Of a stretch of DNA of 64,000 nucleotides, positions 1 to 8,712 are shown one piece after another. The notes beneath the pieces are model-generated. The model did not search any database. It had not been told where the DNA came from and saw nothing but the letters and a program-made list of their open reading frames with translations. The position numbers and the translations under genes were made by a program. Position 1 is the first letter of the stretch; each line of letters opens with the position of its first letter. This DNA is from Streptacidiphilus pinicola (lineage in GTDB: Bacteria; Actinomycetota; Actinomycetes; Streptomycetales; Streptomycetaceae), in assembly GCF_003258295.1 (NCBI RefSeq), contig NZ_QKYN01000082.1:1-64000 (forward strand), read 5' to 3'.

Positions 1-58
1 CCGCGGCCGTCGACGGCCGCGGGGCGCTCTCCTGGTCGGACATGGCCGGCGCGCTCAC
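1..58 (-). CDS. Partial CDS, third gene of the sugar operon (5' end only)
   Basis: Only the first codons are inside the window. On the minus strand a GTG at 58 overlaps the TGA stop of the upstream dehydrogenase by four bases (GTGA), the same coupling seen between the two upstream genes. An in-frame ATG at 43 gives an alternative start with the peptide MSDQESAPRPSTAA. The product cannot be recognised from this much sequence. By analogy with aminotransferase/dehydrogenase sugar operons an acetyltransferase or glycosyltransferase would be a natural partner, but that is only inference. Confidence 0.5.
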   Translation of the reverse strand, partial: MSAPAMSDQESAPRPSTAA

Positions 59-1077
59 GCGGTGGGTATCCGGGCTGAGGGGATCTTGACCGTGCCGCCG
101 GACTCGGCGGAGGCCAGGACCGCCGCGGAGACCTCGACCGTGCGCAGGCCCTGGCGCAGCGTCACGATGTCCGCCTGCTTGCCGACGACCGCGTCGCGGA
201 AGCTCTCGTGTTCGACCAGCAGCGGCTCGCGCTTGGGGATCGCGAAGCGGATCATGTCGCCCTCGGCGACGCCGCGGAAGGCGCGCAGCGCCTCCCACTC
301 GGTGTCGATGGCGCCGTTGGCGTAGAAGGTCAGGTCGGCGGTGAGGGTGTCGGCGACGAAGCAGCCCTTGTCGCCGGTCACCACGGTGCGCCGTTCCTTC
401 AGCGGGCTGAGCCAGTTGACCAGGTGGTTCACCATGGTGCCGTCGCTGAGCCGGCCGACCACGGCGACCATGTCCTCGTGCGGGCGGCCGCTGCGGGAGA
501 CCGTGTGCGCGGCCACCGACTCGTACTCCTGGCCGGTGACCCAGCCGGTGAGGTCGATGTCGTGGGTGGCCAGGTCCTTGACCACGCCCACGTCGGCGAT
601 CCGGTGCGGGAAGGGGCCCTGGCGGTGGGTCACCACCTGGTAGACCTCGCCCAGCTCGCCCGCCTCCAGCCGTCCGCGCAGGTTCTGCAGCGCCGGGTTG
701 AACCGCTCGATGTGGCCGACGGCGCCGACCAGTCCGCGTGACTCGAAGGCCTCGACCACGCGGCGCGCGCCCTCGACGGTGTCGGCCAGCGGCTTCTCGA
801 TCAGCACGTGCACGTCCGCCGCGGCCAGCGCGACCGCGACCTCCTCGTGCAGCGCGGTCGGGCAGGCCACCACGGCGTAGTCGACGCCGAGGGCGATCAG
901 CTGCTGCACGTCTGCCACGACCGGGACGCCCCGGACCACGCCGGCCGGGTCGGCCGCCGGGTCCACCACGCCGACCAGCTCCACGCCGGCCAGTCCGCTC
1001 AGCACCCGGTAGTGGTGGCGCCCCATGGCGCCGACGCCCACCAGTCCGGCCCGCAGCGGCCGGTCTCCCGCGGTCAC
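55..1077 (-). CDS. Gfo/Idh/MocA family NAD(P)-dependent sugar oxidoreductase
   Basis: A 340-residue protein with an N-terminal Rossmann fold (GVGAMG at about 14-19), the family motif EKPLA at 94-98 and GHIERFNPA at about 121-129, typical of WbpB/WlbA-like dehydrogenases acting on nucleotide sugars. The T-H-D-I-D segment near 171-175 holds the probable catalytic His. The start is taken as GTG at 1077 because it overlaps the stop of the upstream aminotransferase (GTGA) and the Rossmann fold begins directly after it; the open frame extends further upstream but only through the neighbouring gene. Together with the DegT aminotransferase it would convert a sugar nucleotide to an amino sugar for a cell-surface glycan or glycosylated metabolite. 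The exact substrate is unknown. Confidence 0.88.
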   Translation of the reverse strand: MTAGDRPLRAGLVGVGAMGRHHYRVLSGLAGVELVGVVDPAADPAGVVRGVPVVADVQQLIALGVDYAVVACPTALHEEVAVALAAADVHVLIEKPLADTVEGARRVVEAFESRGLVGAVGHIERFNPALQNLRGRLEAGELGEVYQVVTHRQGPFPHRIADVGVVKDLATHDIDLTGWVTGQEYESVAAHTVSRSGRPHEDMVAVVGRLSDGTMVNHLVNWLSPLKERRTVVTGDKGCFVADTLTADLTFYANGAIDTEWEALRAFRGVAEGDMIRFAIPKREPLLVEHESFRDAVVGKQADIVTLRQGLRTVEVSAAVLASAESGGTVKIPSARIPTA

Positions 1078-2177
1078 TGCTCGGCTCCGAGCGTGTTGCA
1101 GGCGGCCACGATCCGGTCCAACTCCGCCTCGCCGAGCGACGGATGCACCGGCAGCGACAGTACCTCGGCCGCGGCGCGCTCCGTCTCCGGCAGGTCCCAG
1201 GTCCGCTCGCTCGACGAGCCCTCGGAGGCGTAGGGGGTGAGCCGGTGGATCGGCGTCGGGTAGTACACGGCGCTGCCTACGCCGGCCGCGGCGAGCGCCT
1301 GCTGCGCCGCCTCGCGGCCGATCCCCTCCGGGACGCGGACCGTGTACTGGTGGTAGACGTGCTCGGCGCCCGGCGCGACCGGCGGGGTCACCAGCGTGGT
1401 GATGCCCGCGTCCAGCGCCTTGGCGTTGGCCCGGCGGCGCTCGGTCCACTCCGGGAGTCGGCCCAGCTGGACCCGGCCGATCGCGGCGGAGACGTCCGTC
1501 ATGCGCAGGTTGGCACCGACGATCTCGTTCGCGTAGCGCTGCTCCATGCCCTGGTTGCGCAGCAGCCGCACCCGGCGGGCGAGGGCCGCGTCGCCGGTGG
1601 TGACCATGCCGCCCTCGAGGGAGTGCATGTTCTTGGTGGGGTAGAAGCTGAAGCAGCCGGTGGTGCCGAAGGCGCCGACGGGCCTGCCGCCGAGCGAGGC
1701 CAGGTGGGCCTGCGCGGCGTCCTCGACCAGGGCCAGACCGTGACGCTCGGCGAGCGCCACCAGGGCCTCCATGGCGGCCGGGTGGCCGTAGAGGTGCACG
1801 GGCATGAGCGCGGCCGTGCGCGGGCCGATCGCCGCGGCGGCGGCCTCCGGGTCGAGGCAGAAGCTGTCCCGTTCGATGTCGGCGAAGACGGGCTCCGCGC
1901 CGACCAGGCGCACCGCGTTCGCCGTCGCCGCGAACGAGAACGACGGCACGACGACCTCGTCACCCGGCCCGATTCCCATCGCCAGCAGCGCCAGCTGCAG
2001 CGCGGAGGTCCCCGAGTTCACGGCAACGCAATGGCGGCCGTCGACGAGTCGGGAGAACTCCTCCTCGAATCCGGCGACTTCCGGTCCCTGCACCACGTTT
2101 CCGCTGCGCAGGACGCGAACGGCGGCCTCGATCTCGGCTTCGCCGATCACCGGTTTGGCCACGGCGATTTGGATCAT
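1074..2177 (-). CDS. DegT/DnrJ/EryC1/StrS family PLP-dependent sugar aminotransferase
   Basis: A 367-residue fold-type I aminotransferase that transfers an amino group to a keto-sugar nucleotide. Visible marks are the SGTSA phosphate-binding turn at 55-59, VEDAAQAH with the pyridine-nitrogen Asp at about 153, and SFYPTKN with the PLP lysine at about 182. The ATG at 2177 is preceded by GGAG six bases upstream and gives the family's usual N-terminus (MIQIAVAKP). A GTG at 2192, with its own GAGGA, would add five residues and cannot be excluded. It is first in a three-gene operon with four-base overlaps, followed by the Gfo/Idh dehydrogenase. The substrate cannot be told from sequence alone. Confidence 0.9.
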   Translation of the reverse strand: MIQIAVAKPVIGEAEIEAAVRVLRSGNVVQGPEVAGFEEEFSRLVDGRHCVAVNSGTSALQLALLAMGIGPGDEVVVPSFSFAATANAVRLVGAEPVFADIERDSFCLDPEAAAAAIGPRTAALMPVHLYGHPAAMEALVALAERHGLALVEDAAQAHLASLGGRPVGAFGTTGCFSFYPTKNMHSLEGGMVTTGDAALARRVRLLRNQGMEQRYANEIVGANLRMTDVSAAIGRVQLGRLPEWTERRRANAKALDAGITTLVTPPVAPGAEHVYHQYTVRVPEGIGREAAQQALAAAGVGSAVYYPTPIHRLTPYASEGSSSERTWDLPETERAAAEVLSLPVHPSLGEAELDRIVAACNTLGAEQ

Positions 2178-2506
2178 TTCTTGCTCCGGCACCTGTGCTT
2201 CCTCTCCAGAAAGCATGAAGTAACAGGCGTATCCGCATCGCAATCAAGATTTTTTGGCAATGCGGCCACGGCGGGCACAGCATATAAGAGCACCGGGGTC
2301 GGGCAAGAGGGCTGTAAGAATTTCTTCCACCCATTCTGACCTGCGCGTTTGTCTAAATTAAACCTGCAATTCAGCGAATAGGGATCCATTCTTCGCCTGG
2401 TGAGGGGGTTGCTCCAATCACCCGTTCGGCCGAGGTCGGCACCTAATGAGCGTTTGGTTACCACATCTGAGCAACTGACCTGCTGCGAAAGAAGTCTGAG
2501 CGAGCG
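2178..2506. other. Intergenic promoter region of the sugar operon
   Basis: About 330 bases with clearly lower GC than the neighbours, including runs of A and T around 2245-2260 and 2350-2370. It must hold the promoter for the minus-strand sugar operon, but I cannot pick a confident -35/-10 pair. No open frame here looks like a gene. The lower GC would fit a horizontally acquired or regulatory stretch. Confidence 0.4.
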
Positions 2507-2941
2507 TCAGTTCCAGGCGGACGGATGCCCGCGCTCCGGCATCTCCGGCTCGAACCACTCAAGTGACCCCCGACGAAAGCGCGTTCGCGCGGACCACAGC
2601 CGGCGCACACCCCGCACGAGGAGCGGCAGCGCGGCCGCCGCGAGGAGGACGGCGAGCCGCCAGGTCTCCGTCCAGCCGCCCCAGCCGAGCACGCCGTCCC
2701 GGTGCTCGACGAACCCGTCGTAACAGAGCCAGAAGACCGGCGCGATCACCAGCGCGGCCCCGAGGTTCCTCCCCCGCCGCGCGACGGCCGCGCAGGCGAC
2801 ACCGACCAGCACCAGCCCCACCACGGCGTGCTTCGGCGTCGCCAGCGCGCCCACGACCACCGACGCCACGGCGGCGACGCCGAAGGCGACGACGAACAGC
2901 AGCGGGGTCGGCATCGACGCAGGGGTGGAATCCTCGAACAC
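2507..2941 (-). CDS. Small four-helix membrane protein, DUF4118-like
   Basis: A 144-residue protein with four predicted transmembrane segments at roughly 11-32, 38-56, 58-79 and 91-110, then a basic, probably cytoplasmic tail. The central part (arginine-asparagine pair, helix, aromatic turn, helix) resembles the membrane domain of KdpD-type sensor kinases (DUF4118), but no kinase follows. The start is a GTG at 2941; an internal ATG at 2914 is an alternative, and neither has a strong ribosome site. It lies upstream of the sugar operon and downstream of a KimA-like potassium-type transporter on the same strand, so a role near ion transport is possible but unproven. Confidence 0.6.
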   Translation of the reverse strand: MFEDSTPASMPTPLLFVVAFGVAAVASVVVGALATPKHAVVGLVLVGVACAAVARRGRNLGAALVIAPVFWLCYDGFVEHRDGVLGWGGWTETWRLAVLLAAAALPLLVRGVRRLWSARTRFRRGSLEWFEPEMPERGHPSAWN

Positions 2942-3059
2942 CCCGCCATCTCACCCGCGGCAGGCGGTTGCCCCGTGCAATCTTGACGCGTTCCATACGC
3001 CGCCCCGACGCATCCATACGCGCCCCTAGCGTGGCGACGCGGAGCGCCCCCGGGTCGGC

Positions 3060-4922
3060 CTACTCGGTCAGCCGCAGCCGGAGCCGGCAGACCGTCGCGT
3101 CGGTGCCGCGCCGGACCGCCCGGCTGATCAGCGCTCCGCGCTGGTTGTGCAGCGGCCAGGTCCACCAGTGCTCCGGCTCGACCTCGGGGACCAGGACGGT
3201 GACCCGGTCGTACGCGTGGCCGCCGGCCTCGCCGCGCAACGAGCGGACGTACCCGACGATCGGGCGCGCCAGCTCCCGTCGCGCCGAGGCGACCTCGACC
3301 AGCGGGACCCCGGGCGCCCACAACTCCCAGTCGCGGCGCAGCGACTCCGCCCCGGCCCGCTCCTCCTCGTCCGCCTCGCCGGGGACGACCGTCACGGCGA
3401 CGACCTCGTCGCCCAGCGAGACCGCGGCGGACAGCGCCTCGCGGGTCAGCCGGGACATCGCGCCCACGGGGACGACGACCAGCGAGTGCCGCGGTTCCGG
3501 CGCGGCCGGGACGACGCCGAGCTCCAGCTTCGCGCCGATGCGGGCGTAGCCGCGCCGCACCGCGGTGAAGAGCAGGACCAGCAGCGGCAGCAGGGTGACG
3601 ACCAGCCAGGCGCCCTCGGTGAACTTGGTCAGCGTCTCGACCGCCGTCGCGGCCGCGGTGAGCAGCGCGCCGAAGCCGTTCATCAGCGCCTTGCCGCGCC
3701 AGCCCGGGCAGCGCGAGCGCCACCAGTGCCGGACCATGCCGACCTGGGCGATGGTGAAGCCGACGAAGACGCCGATGGCGAAGAGCGGGACGAGGCTGTT
3801 CACGTCGCCGCCGGAGGCGACCAGCAGCACGGCCGACGCGCCGGCCAGCGCCAGCACGCCGTGGCGGTAGACCTGGTGGTCGGCGCGGAGCGCGAAGACA
3901 TGCGGCAGGTGGTGGTCGCGGGCGAGCAGCCGCAGCAGCACCGGCAGGCCGCCGAAGGAGGTGTTCGCGGCGAGGGCGAGCAGCAGCATGGTGGCGAACT
4001 GCACCAGGTAGAAGGCGAAGCCATGGCCGAAGGCGGCGTCGGTCAGCTGGGCCAGCACGGTGACGCCGTCGACCGGTTGCAGGTGGAACCTGCCGATCAG
4101 CACGGCCAGCCCGATCAGCATGACGCCGAGCAGGCCGCCGAGCGCGATCTCGGTGTGCTGCGCCCGCTTGACCCTGGGCGCCTTGAACGACGGCACGGCA
4201 TTGGCGATCGCCTCGACGCCGGTCAGCGCGGAGCAGCCGGAGGCGAACGCGCGGAGCAGCAGCAGGAGGCCGACGGAGGTGGCGTTGGAGGCGACGACCG
4301 AGGCGTGGCCGGTGGCGAGCAGCGCGACCGGATGCGAGCGGAACAGGCCGACGACGACCACGCCCAGGATGGACGCCACGAAGACCACCGTCGGGATCAT
4401 GAAGGCACGGGCCGACTCCGCGATGCCGCGCAGGTTGATCGCGGTGACCACCGCGAGGACGGCCAGGCAGATCCACACCCGCTGCCCGTAGAGCCCGGGG
4501 AACGCGGAGGTCAGCGCGGCGACGCCGGCGGTCACCGAGACCGCGACGTTCAGCACGTAGTCGATGACCAGCGAGGCCGCGGCGACCAGCGCGGTCCGGT
4601 GGCCGAGGTGGGCCTTGGCGACGGCGTAGGAGCCACCGCCGTCCGGGAACGCGGCGATCACCTGGCGGTAGGAGAAGGTCAGCACCGCCAGCAGCGCGGC
4701 GATCGCGAGCGTGACCGGGAGGGTGAACCCGAGCCCGTGCGCCCCGGCGGTGGCCAGCACCAGCACGATCGCCTCGGGCCCGTACGCCACGGACGCCATC
4801 GCGTCCAGCGAGAGCGCGGCGAGGCCGCCGAGCGCGGACAGGCGATGCCTCTCCGCGGGGTCGGCGGCCCCGGGTATCGGGTGGGGTGCGGACTCCTCAG
4901 TGATGGCTGCCGGTACCGACAT
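3060..4922 (-). CDS. APC/KUP-superfamily permease, KimA-like
   Basis: A 620-residue membrane protein with about twelve hydrophobic segments over the first 460 residues and a soluble C-terminal domain, the layout of KimA-type potassium importers. The first helix has DAMASVAYGPEA with the Asp and Tyr that line the ion site in KimA, and the shared signature RAFASGCSALTGVEAI lies in the middle. The C-terminal part keeps the E-H-W-W...P-L-H-N-Q segment also found in the neighbouring paralog. The ATG at 4922 is chosen because GGGAGGGG precedes it; upstream in-frame starts lack such a site. It is divergent from a second KimA-like gene across about 230 bases. Potassium as substrate is inferred from family; amino-acid transport remains possible. 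Confidence 0.82.
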   Translation of the reverse strand: MSVPAAITEESAPHPIPGAADPAERHRLSALGGLAALSLDAMASVAYGPEAIVLVLATAGAHGLGFTLPVTLAIAALLAVLTFSYRQVIAAFPDGGGSYAVAKAHLGHRTALVAAASLVIDYVLNVAVSVTAGVAALTSAFPGLYGQRVWICLAVLAVVTAINLRGIAESARAFMIPTVVFVASILGVVVVGLFRSHPVALLATGHASVVASNATSVGLLLLLRAFASGCSALTGVEAIANAVPSFKAPRVKRAQHTEIALGGLLGVMLIGLAVLIGRFHLQPVDGVTVLAQLTDAAFGHGFAFYLVQFATMLLLALAANTSFGGLPVLLRLLARDHHLPHVFALRADHQVYRHGVLALAGASAVLLVASGGDVNSLVPLFAIGVFVGFTIAQVGMVRHWWRSRCPGWRGKALMNGFGALLTAAATAVETLTKFTEGAWLVVTLLPLLVLLFTAVRRGYARIGAKLELGVVPAAPEPRHSLVVVPVGAMSRLTREALSAAVSLGDEVVAVTVVPGEADEEERAGAESLRRDWELWAPGVPLVEVASARRELARPIVGYVRSLRGEAGGHAYDRVTVLVPEVEPEHWWTWPLHNQRGALISRAVRRGTDATVCRLRLRLTE

Positions 4923-5156
4923 GGCCCCTCCCGGGTGGCGTTGCTGTGCGGTGGTCATCTGTGTGACGCATCCCCATGCTGTCCGCCCGGAGCAGCCCCG
5001 CCGAGCCATCCTGACACCCCCTTAACGCCGCCCTCCGCCGCCCCTACGCGATCCTGACGCGCCCCGCCGGCCGACCCCGGCGGGGCCCCTGGCCCGACTC
5101 GGGGCCCGCAGCGTGCCGGGAAGGGCAATATGTCCGCTATCGCCTAGTCTCGGTTC
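4923..5156. promoter_or_regulatory. Divergent promoter region between the two KimA-like genes
   Basis: About 230 bases serve both transporters. It holds two copies of the 8-mer ATCCTGAC (near 5009 and 5051) in the same orientation, about 42 bases apart. I looked for the conserved core of a ydaO-type c-di-AMP riboswitch, which controls potassium transporters in other bacteria, and did not see it. Confidence 0.4.
5145..5150 (+). promoter_or_regulatory. Candidate -10 element (TAGTCT) for a leaderless transcript
   Basis: TAGTCT ends six bases before the GTG at 5157, and no Shine-Dalgarno sequence lies between. This spacing places transcription at or next to the start codon. Confidence 0.5.
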
Positions 5157-7175
5157 GTGGTGAACATCCCTCAGGTGGTGAAGCGGCTGCTGATCGGCCG
5201 GGCGATGCGCAGCGAGGAACTCGGTGAGACGCTGCTGCCGAAGCGGATCGCACTGCCGATCTTCGCGTCGGACCCGCTCTCCTCGGTCGCCTACGCCACC
5301 CAGGAGATCCTGCTGGTACTCACCATTGGCGGCACCGCGTTCCTCTACCTGACGCCGTGGATCGGCTTGGGCGTCGTGCTGCTGATGGCCGTCGTGGTGC
5401 TGTCCTACCGTCAGGTCGTCTACGCCTACCCCAGCGGCGGCGGCTCCTACGAGGTCGTCTCCTCGAACCTCGGGGCCAACCCGGGCCTGGTCGTCGCGGC
5501 CGCGCTGCTGGTCGACTATGTGATGACGGTCGCCGTCTCCGTCGCCTCCGGCGTGGACAACATCATCTCCGCGTTCACCGGGCTGGCCCCCTACCGCGTG
5601 CTGATGGCCGTGGTCTTCGTCGTGCTGCTGGCGGCGGTGAACCTGCGCGGCGTCCGCGAGTCCGGCAAGGCCTTCGCCACGCCGACCTACCTGTTCATCG
5701 CGGGCATCCTGCTGATGGTGATCACGGGCTTCGTCAAGATGGCCTTCGGCCACAACCCGATCGCCTCCAGCGCGCAGTACCCGATCAAACCGACGGACCA
5801 CAACAACACGCTCACCGGGTTCGCGCTGCTGATGCTCGCGCTGCGCGCCTTCGCCTCCGGCTGTACCGCGCTGACCGGCGTCGAGGCGATCTCCAACGGC
5901 GTCCCGGCCTTCCGCAGACCGAAGAGCAGGAACGCCGCGCAGACCATGTCGGCCATGGGCATCACGGCCGTGGTGATGTTCGCCGGCATCACCGTGCTGG
6001 CGCTGACCTCGAAGATCCACCTCACCAGCGACGGCTGCCAGCTCGTCGGCTTCCCCAACTGCGGCAGCGCGCCGCAGCAGACCGTCATCGCCCAGCTCGC
6101 CGCGGCGATCTTCGGGGGCGACCACAGCGTGCTCTTCTACTACATCCAGGCCGCCACCGCGCTGGTCCTGGTGCTGGCCGCGAACACCGCCTTCAACGGC
6201 TTCCCGCTGCTGGCCTCGATCCTCGCCCAGCACCGCTACCTGCCGCGCCAGCTGCACACCCGCGGCGACCGGCTCGCCTTCTCCAACGGCATCGTGGCGC
6301 TGGCCCTGGTCAACATCGCCCTGCTGGTCGCCTACAAGGCCGACGTCACCAACCTGATCCACCTCTACATCCTGGGTGTCTTCACCTCGTTCACGCTCTC
6401 CCAGATCGGCATGGTCAGGCACTGGAACGAGCTGCTGCGCAGCGAGACGGAGCCGAAGGTGCGCGCGGCGGCGAAGCGCTCCCGGGTCATCAACGGCTTC
6501 GGCGCCTGTGTCACCGCGCTGGTCCTGGTCATCGTGATGATCACCAAGTTCACCCAGGGCGCGTGGCTGGCCGTGGTCGCCGCGATCTTCCTCTTCGTCA
6601 ATATGAAGGCGATCCACCGCCACTACGACGAGGTCTCGGACGAGCTGGCCGTCGAGGACCCGGAGACCGCGCTGGCCCGGCCCGGCCGAGTGCACGGCGT
6701 GGTCCTGGTCTCCAAGCTGCACAAGGCCACGCTGCGGGCCATCGGCTACGCGGAGGCGCTCCGCCCCGACGTGCTGGAGGCGGTCACCGCGGCCGTCGAC
6801 CGCGAGGAGGCGGCGGAGCTCGAACGGCAGTGGCAGGAGTTCGACATCGACATCTCCCTCAAGGTCCTCGACTCGCCCTTCCGGGAGATCACCAAGCCGG
6901 TCGTCGCCTACGTGCGCAGTCTGCGCAAAGAGTCGCCGCGCGACGCCGTCGCGGTCTTCATCCCCGAGTACGTGGTCGGCCACTGGTGGGAGCAGCCGCT
7001 GCACAACCAGTCCGCGCTGTGGCTCAAGAGCCGGCTGCTGTTCATGCCCGGCGTCATGGTCATCAGCGTGCCCTGGCAGCTGGCCTCCTCGCGGCGCGCC
7101 GGCGGCCCCGCGCGCCGCGCGCCCGGCGCGGTCCGTCGCGGCGAGCCGAGCCCGTGGACTACTCCGCCGCGGTGA
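5157..7175 (+). CDS. APC/KUP-superfamily permease, KimA-like
   Basis: A 672-residue transporter paralogous to the divergent gene on its left. It shows SDPLSSVAYATQE in the first helix (Asp and Tyr expected at the ion site), GGGSYEVV in the next, and RAFASGCTALTGVEAISNG in the middle. About twelve hydrophobic helices are followed by a cytoplasmic domain of about 180 residues ending in a G-H-W-W-E-Q-P-L-H-N-Q segment. The GTG at 5157 follows a TANNNT hexamer by six bases, suggesting a leaderless transcript; GTG at 5160 is an alternative. The last 17 bases overlap the end of the convergent ArsR gene. Family knowledge suggests high-affinity potassium import; the substrate is inferred. Confidence 0.85.
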   Translation: MVNIPQVVKRLLIGRAMRSEELGETLLPKRIALPIFASDPLSSVAYATQEILLVLTIGGTAFLYLTPWIGLGVVLLMAVVVLSYRQVVYAYPSGGGSYEVVSSNLGANPGLVVAAALLVDYVMTVAVSVASGVDNIISAFTGLAPYRVLMAVVFVVLLAAVNLRGVRESGKAFATPTYLFIAGILLMVITGFVKMAFGHNPIASSAQYPIKPTDHNNTLTGFALLMLALRAFASGCTALTGVEAISNGVPAFRRPKSRNAAQTMSAMGITAVVMFAGITVLALTSKIHLTSDGCQLVGFPNCGSAPQQTVIAQLAAAIFGGDHSVLFYYIQAATALVLVLAANTAFNGFPLLASILAQHRYLPRQLHTRGDRLAFSNGIVALALVNIALLVAYKADVTNLIHLYILGVFTSFTLSQIGMVRHWNELLRSETEPKVRAAAKRSRVINGFGACVTALVLVIVMITKFTQGAWLAVVAAIFLFVNMKAIHRHYDEVSDELAVEDPETALARPGRVHGVVLVSKLHKATLRAIGYAEALRPDVLEAVTAAVDREEAAELERQWQEFDIDISLKVLDSPFREITKPVVAYVRSLRKESPRDAVAVFIPEYVVGHWWEQPLHNQSALWLKSRLLFMPGVMVISVPWQLASSRRAGGPARRAPGAVRRGEPSPWTTPPR

Positions 7176-7533
7176 CGCCGCCGACGCGCAGGTGCGCGAC
7201 GTGGTAGATCGCTTGGTCCAGCAGCGCGGACACGTGCTCGTCGTAGAGCGCGTACACCACGGACCGGCCCTGCCGCTCCCGCACCACCAGCCCCAGATTG
7301 CGCAGCAGGCGCAGCTGGTGCGAGCAGGACGACTGCTCCATGTCCACGTCGGCGGCGAGCTCACTCGGCGTGCAGGGCCCCTGCCGCAGCCGCGACAGGA
7401 TCCGCAGGCGCGAGGGGGTCGCCAGCGCTTGCAGGGTACTGGCCACGCGTTCGGCCTCCCCCGCGTCGAGCGCGGGCGCGGAGGGGGCGTCATCGGACGC
7501 GGCGTCGGTGGCTCTGGGGACCATGGTTTTCAT
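7159..7533 (-). CDS. ArsR/SmtB family metal-sensing repressor, NmtR-like
   Basis: A 124-residue winged-helix repressor. The recognition region reads DMEQSSCSHQLRLLRNLG and the C-terminal helix YDEHVSALLDQAIYHVAHL. The latter matches the alpha-5 metal site of the nickel/cobalt sensors NmtR and KmtR, where an Asp, the next-but-one His and two later His residues bind metal. The usual role is derepression of a metal exporter, but no exporter lies beside it, so it may control the divergent P1 peptidase, a distant gene or only itself. Its stop region overlaps the 3' end of the KimA-like gene by 17 bases. ATG 7533 is used; ATG 7524 is an alternative. Confidence 0.85.
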   Translation of the reverse strand: MKTMVPRATDAASDDAPSAPALDAGEAERVASTLQALATPSRLRILSRLRQGPCTPSELAADVDMEQSSCSHQLRLLRNLGLVVRERQGRSVVYALYDEHVSALLDQAIYHVAHLRVGGVTAAE

Positions 7534-7576
7534 CGTACTCAGGGCGCTCGGCGTCGCTCTTCAGCCGAGGGACGTT

Positions 7577-7596
7577 GCACGCCCCTGAAGGGGTGC
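7577..7596. promoter_or_regulatory. Inverted repeat in the ArsR/P1-peptidase divergent promoter
   Basis: GCACGCCCCT and AGGGGTGC face each other across two bases, with one unpaired G in the left arm. The repeat sits between the divergent ArsR-type repressor and the peptidase, so it is a candidate ArsR operator, although it is more GC-rich than most such sites. It could also form an RNA hairpin just before the peptidase start. Confidence 0.4.
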
Positions 7597-7608
7597 CAGG
7601 CTGATGTC

Positions 7609-8661
7609 ATGACAGACGAATCCGCGCTCACCAACTCCCTCACCGACGTGCCCGGGTTCCGGGTCGGGCACGCCCACCGCGTAGGTGGGGGTGCGCTGAC
7701 CGGGGTCACCGTGGTGCTCGCGCCCGAGGGTGGGGCCGTCGCGGGAGTGGACGTGCGCGGTGGGGGGCCGGGGACGCGGGAGACGGACGCGCTGGACCCG
7801 CGCAACCTCGTGCAGCGCGTGGACGCGGTGACGCTGACCGGCGGCAGCGCCTTCGGGCTGGACGCCGCCGGGGGCGTGATGGCCTGGCTGGAGGAGCAGG
7901 GACGCGGGTTCCGTGTCGGCCCCGAGCCGGGTCAGGTCGTGCCGGTGGTGCCGACCGCCGCGCTGTTCGACCTGGGCCGGGGCGGCGACTGGCGGGCCCG
8001 CCCGGACGCGGCGCTGGGCCGCGCCGCGGTCGCCGCGGCCACGGAGGGGCCGGTCGCGCAGGGCAACGTCGGCGCGGGGACCGGCGCCGTCGTCGGCGGG
8101 TTGAAGGGCGGCATCGGCACAGCCTCGGTCCGGCTGCCCTCCGGCGTCACCCTCGGGGCCCTGGTGGCCGTCAACGCCGTCGGATCCGCGGTCGACCCGG
8201 TGACGGGCGAGCTCTACGCGATCCGCTTCGGCCGGCCGGGCGAGTTCCCCGACCTCCGCGCCGAGCCGTCGTCGCCGCCCGCCGACGGGCCGTCGCTCAA
8301 CACCACGCTCGCCGTGGTCGCCACCGACACGACGCTGACCAAGGCGCAGGCCCACAAGCTCGCCGGGGTCGCGCACGACGGCCTGGCCCGGGCGCTGCGG
8401 CCGATCCACCTGCTCTCCGACGGCGACACCGTCTTCGCCCTCGCCTCCGGCGCACGCCCGCTGCCGGTCCCCGAGGGCACGGCCGGTTCCGGAGCGGGTG
8501 CCTTCGCCGTGCACGTGGAGGCCGGCGTGCTCAACGAGCTCTACGCCGCGGCGGCCGACACCGTCACCCGGGCCATCGGGCACGCCGTACTGGCCGCGGA
8601 GTCGGTGGGAGAGTTCAGCAGCTTTCGGGACAAGTGTACGAACAAGCCGAATTGCGGGTGA
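7609..8661 (+). CDS. P1 family (DmpA/NylC-type) self-cleaving aminopeptidase
   Basis: A 350-residue member of the N-terminal-nucleophile P1 peptidases. It has the glycine-rich family opening (LTGGSAFGLDAAGGV, about 76-90) and the GNVGAGTGA turn (152-160). The self-cleavage site is probably N231-T232 in LNTTLAVVATD, so T232 becomes the nucleophile of the mature beta chain, as in NylC. Family members hydrolyse N-terminal amino acids, beta-peptides or cyclic amides; the substrate here is unknown. ATG 7609 starts just where family homology begins. A basic, cysteine-containing tail follows. The gene is divergent from the ArsR regulator, which could control it. Confidence 0.87.
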   Translation: MTDESALTNSLTDVPGFRVGHAHRVGGGALTGVTVVLAPEGGAVAGVDVRGGGPGTRETDALDPRNLVQRVDAVTLTGGSAFGLDAAGGVMAWLEEQGRGFRVGPEPGQVVPVVPTAALFDLGRGGDWRARPDAALGRAAVAAATEGPVAQGNVGAGTGAVVGGLKGGIGTASVRLPSGVTLGALVAVNAVGSAVDPVTGELYAIRFGRPGEFPDLRAEPSSPPADGPSLNTTLAVVATDTTLTKAQAHKLAGVAHDGLARALRPIHLLSDGDTVFALASGARPLPVPEGTAGSGAGAFAVHVEAGVLNELYAAAADTVTRAIGHAVLAAESVGEFSSFRDKCTNKPNCG

Positions 8662-8712
8662 TGGTACGTCAAACATCTGCCATTGCCCGCCGCGCCGTCT
8701 CACACTGACTGC

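Noticed and set aside
4923-5156. c-di-AMP (ydaO) riboswitch before the KimA-like genes
   Set aside because: The conserved core sequences of that riboswitch were not seen and the right-hand gene appears leaderless.
5022-7493. An 823-codon open frame on the minus strand
   Set aside because: It is antisense to the KimA-like gene and its composition (Asp/Gly/Arg/His runs) is that of a shadow frame in GC-rich DNA.
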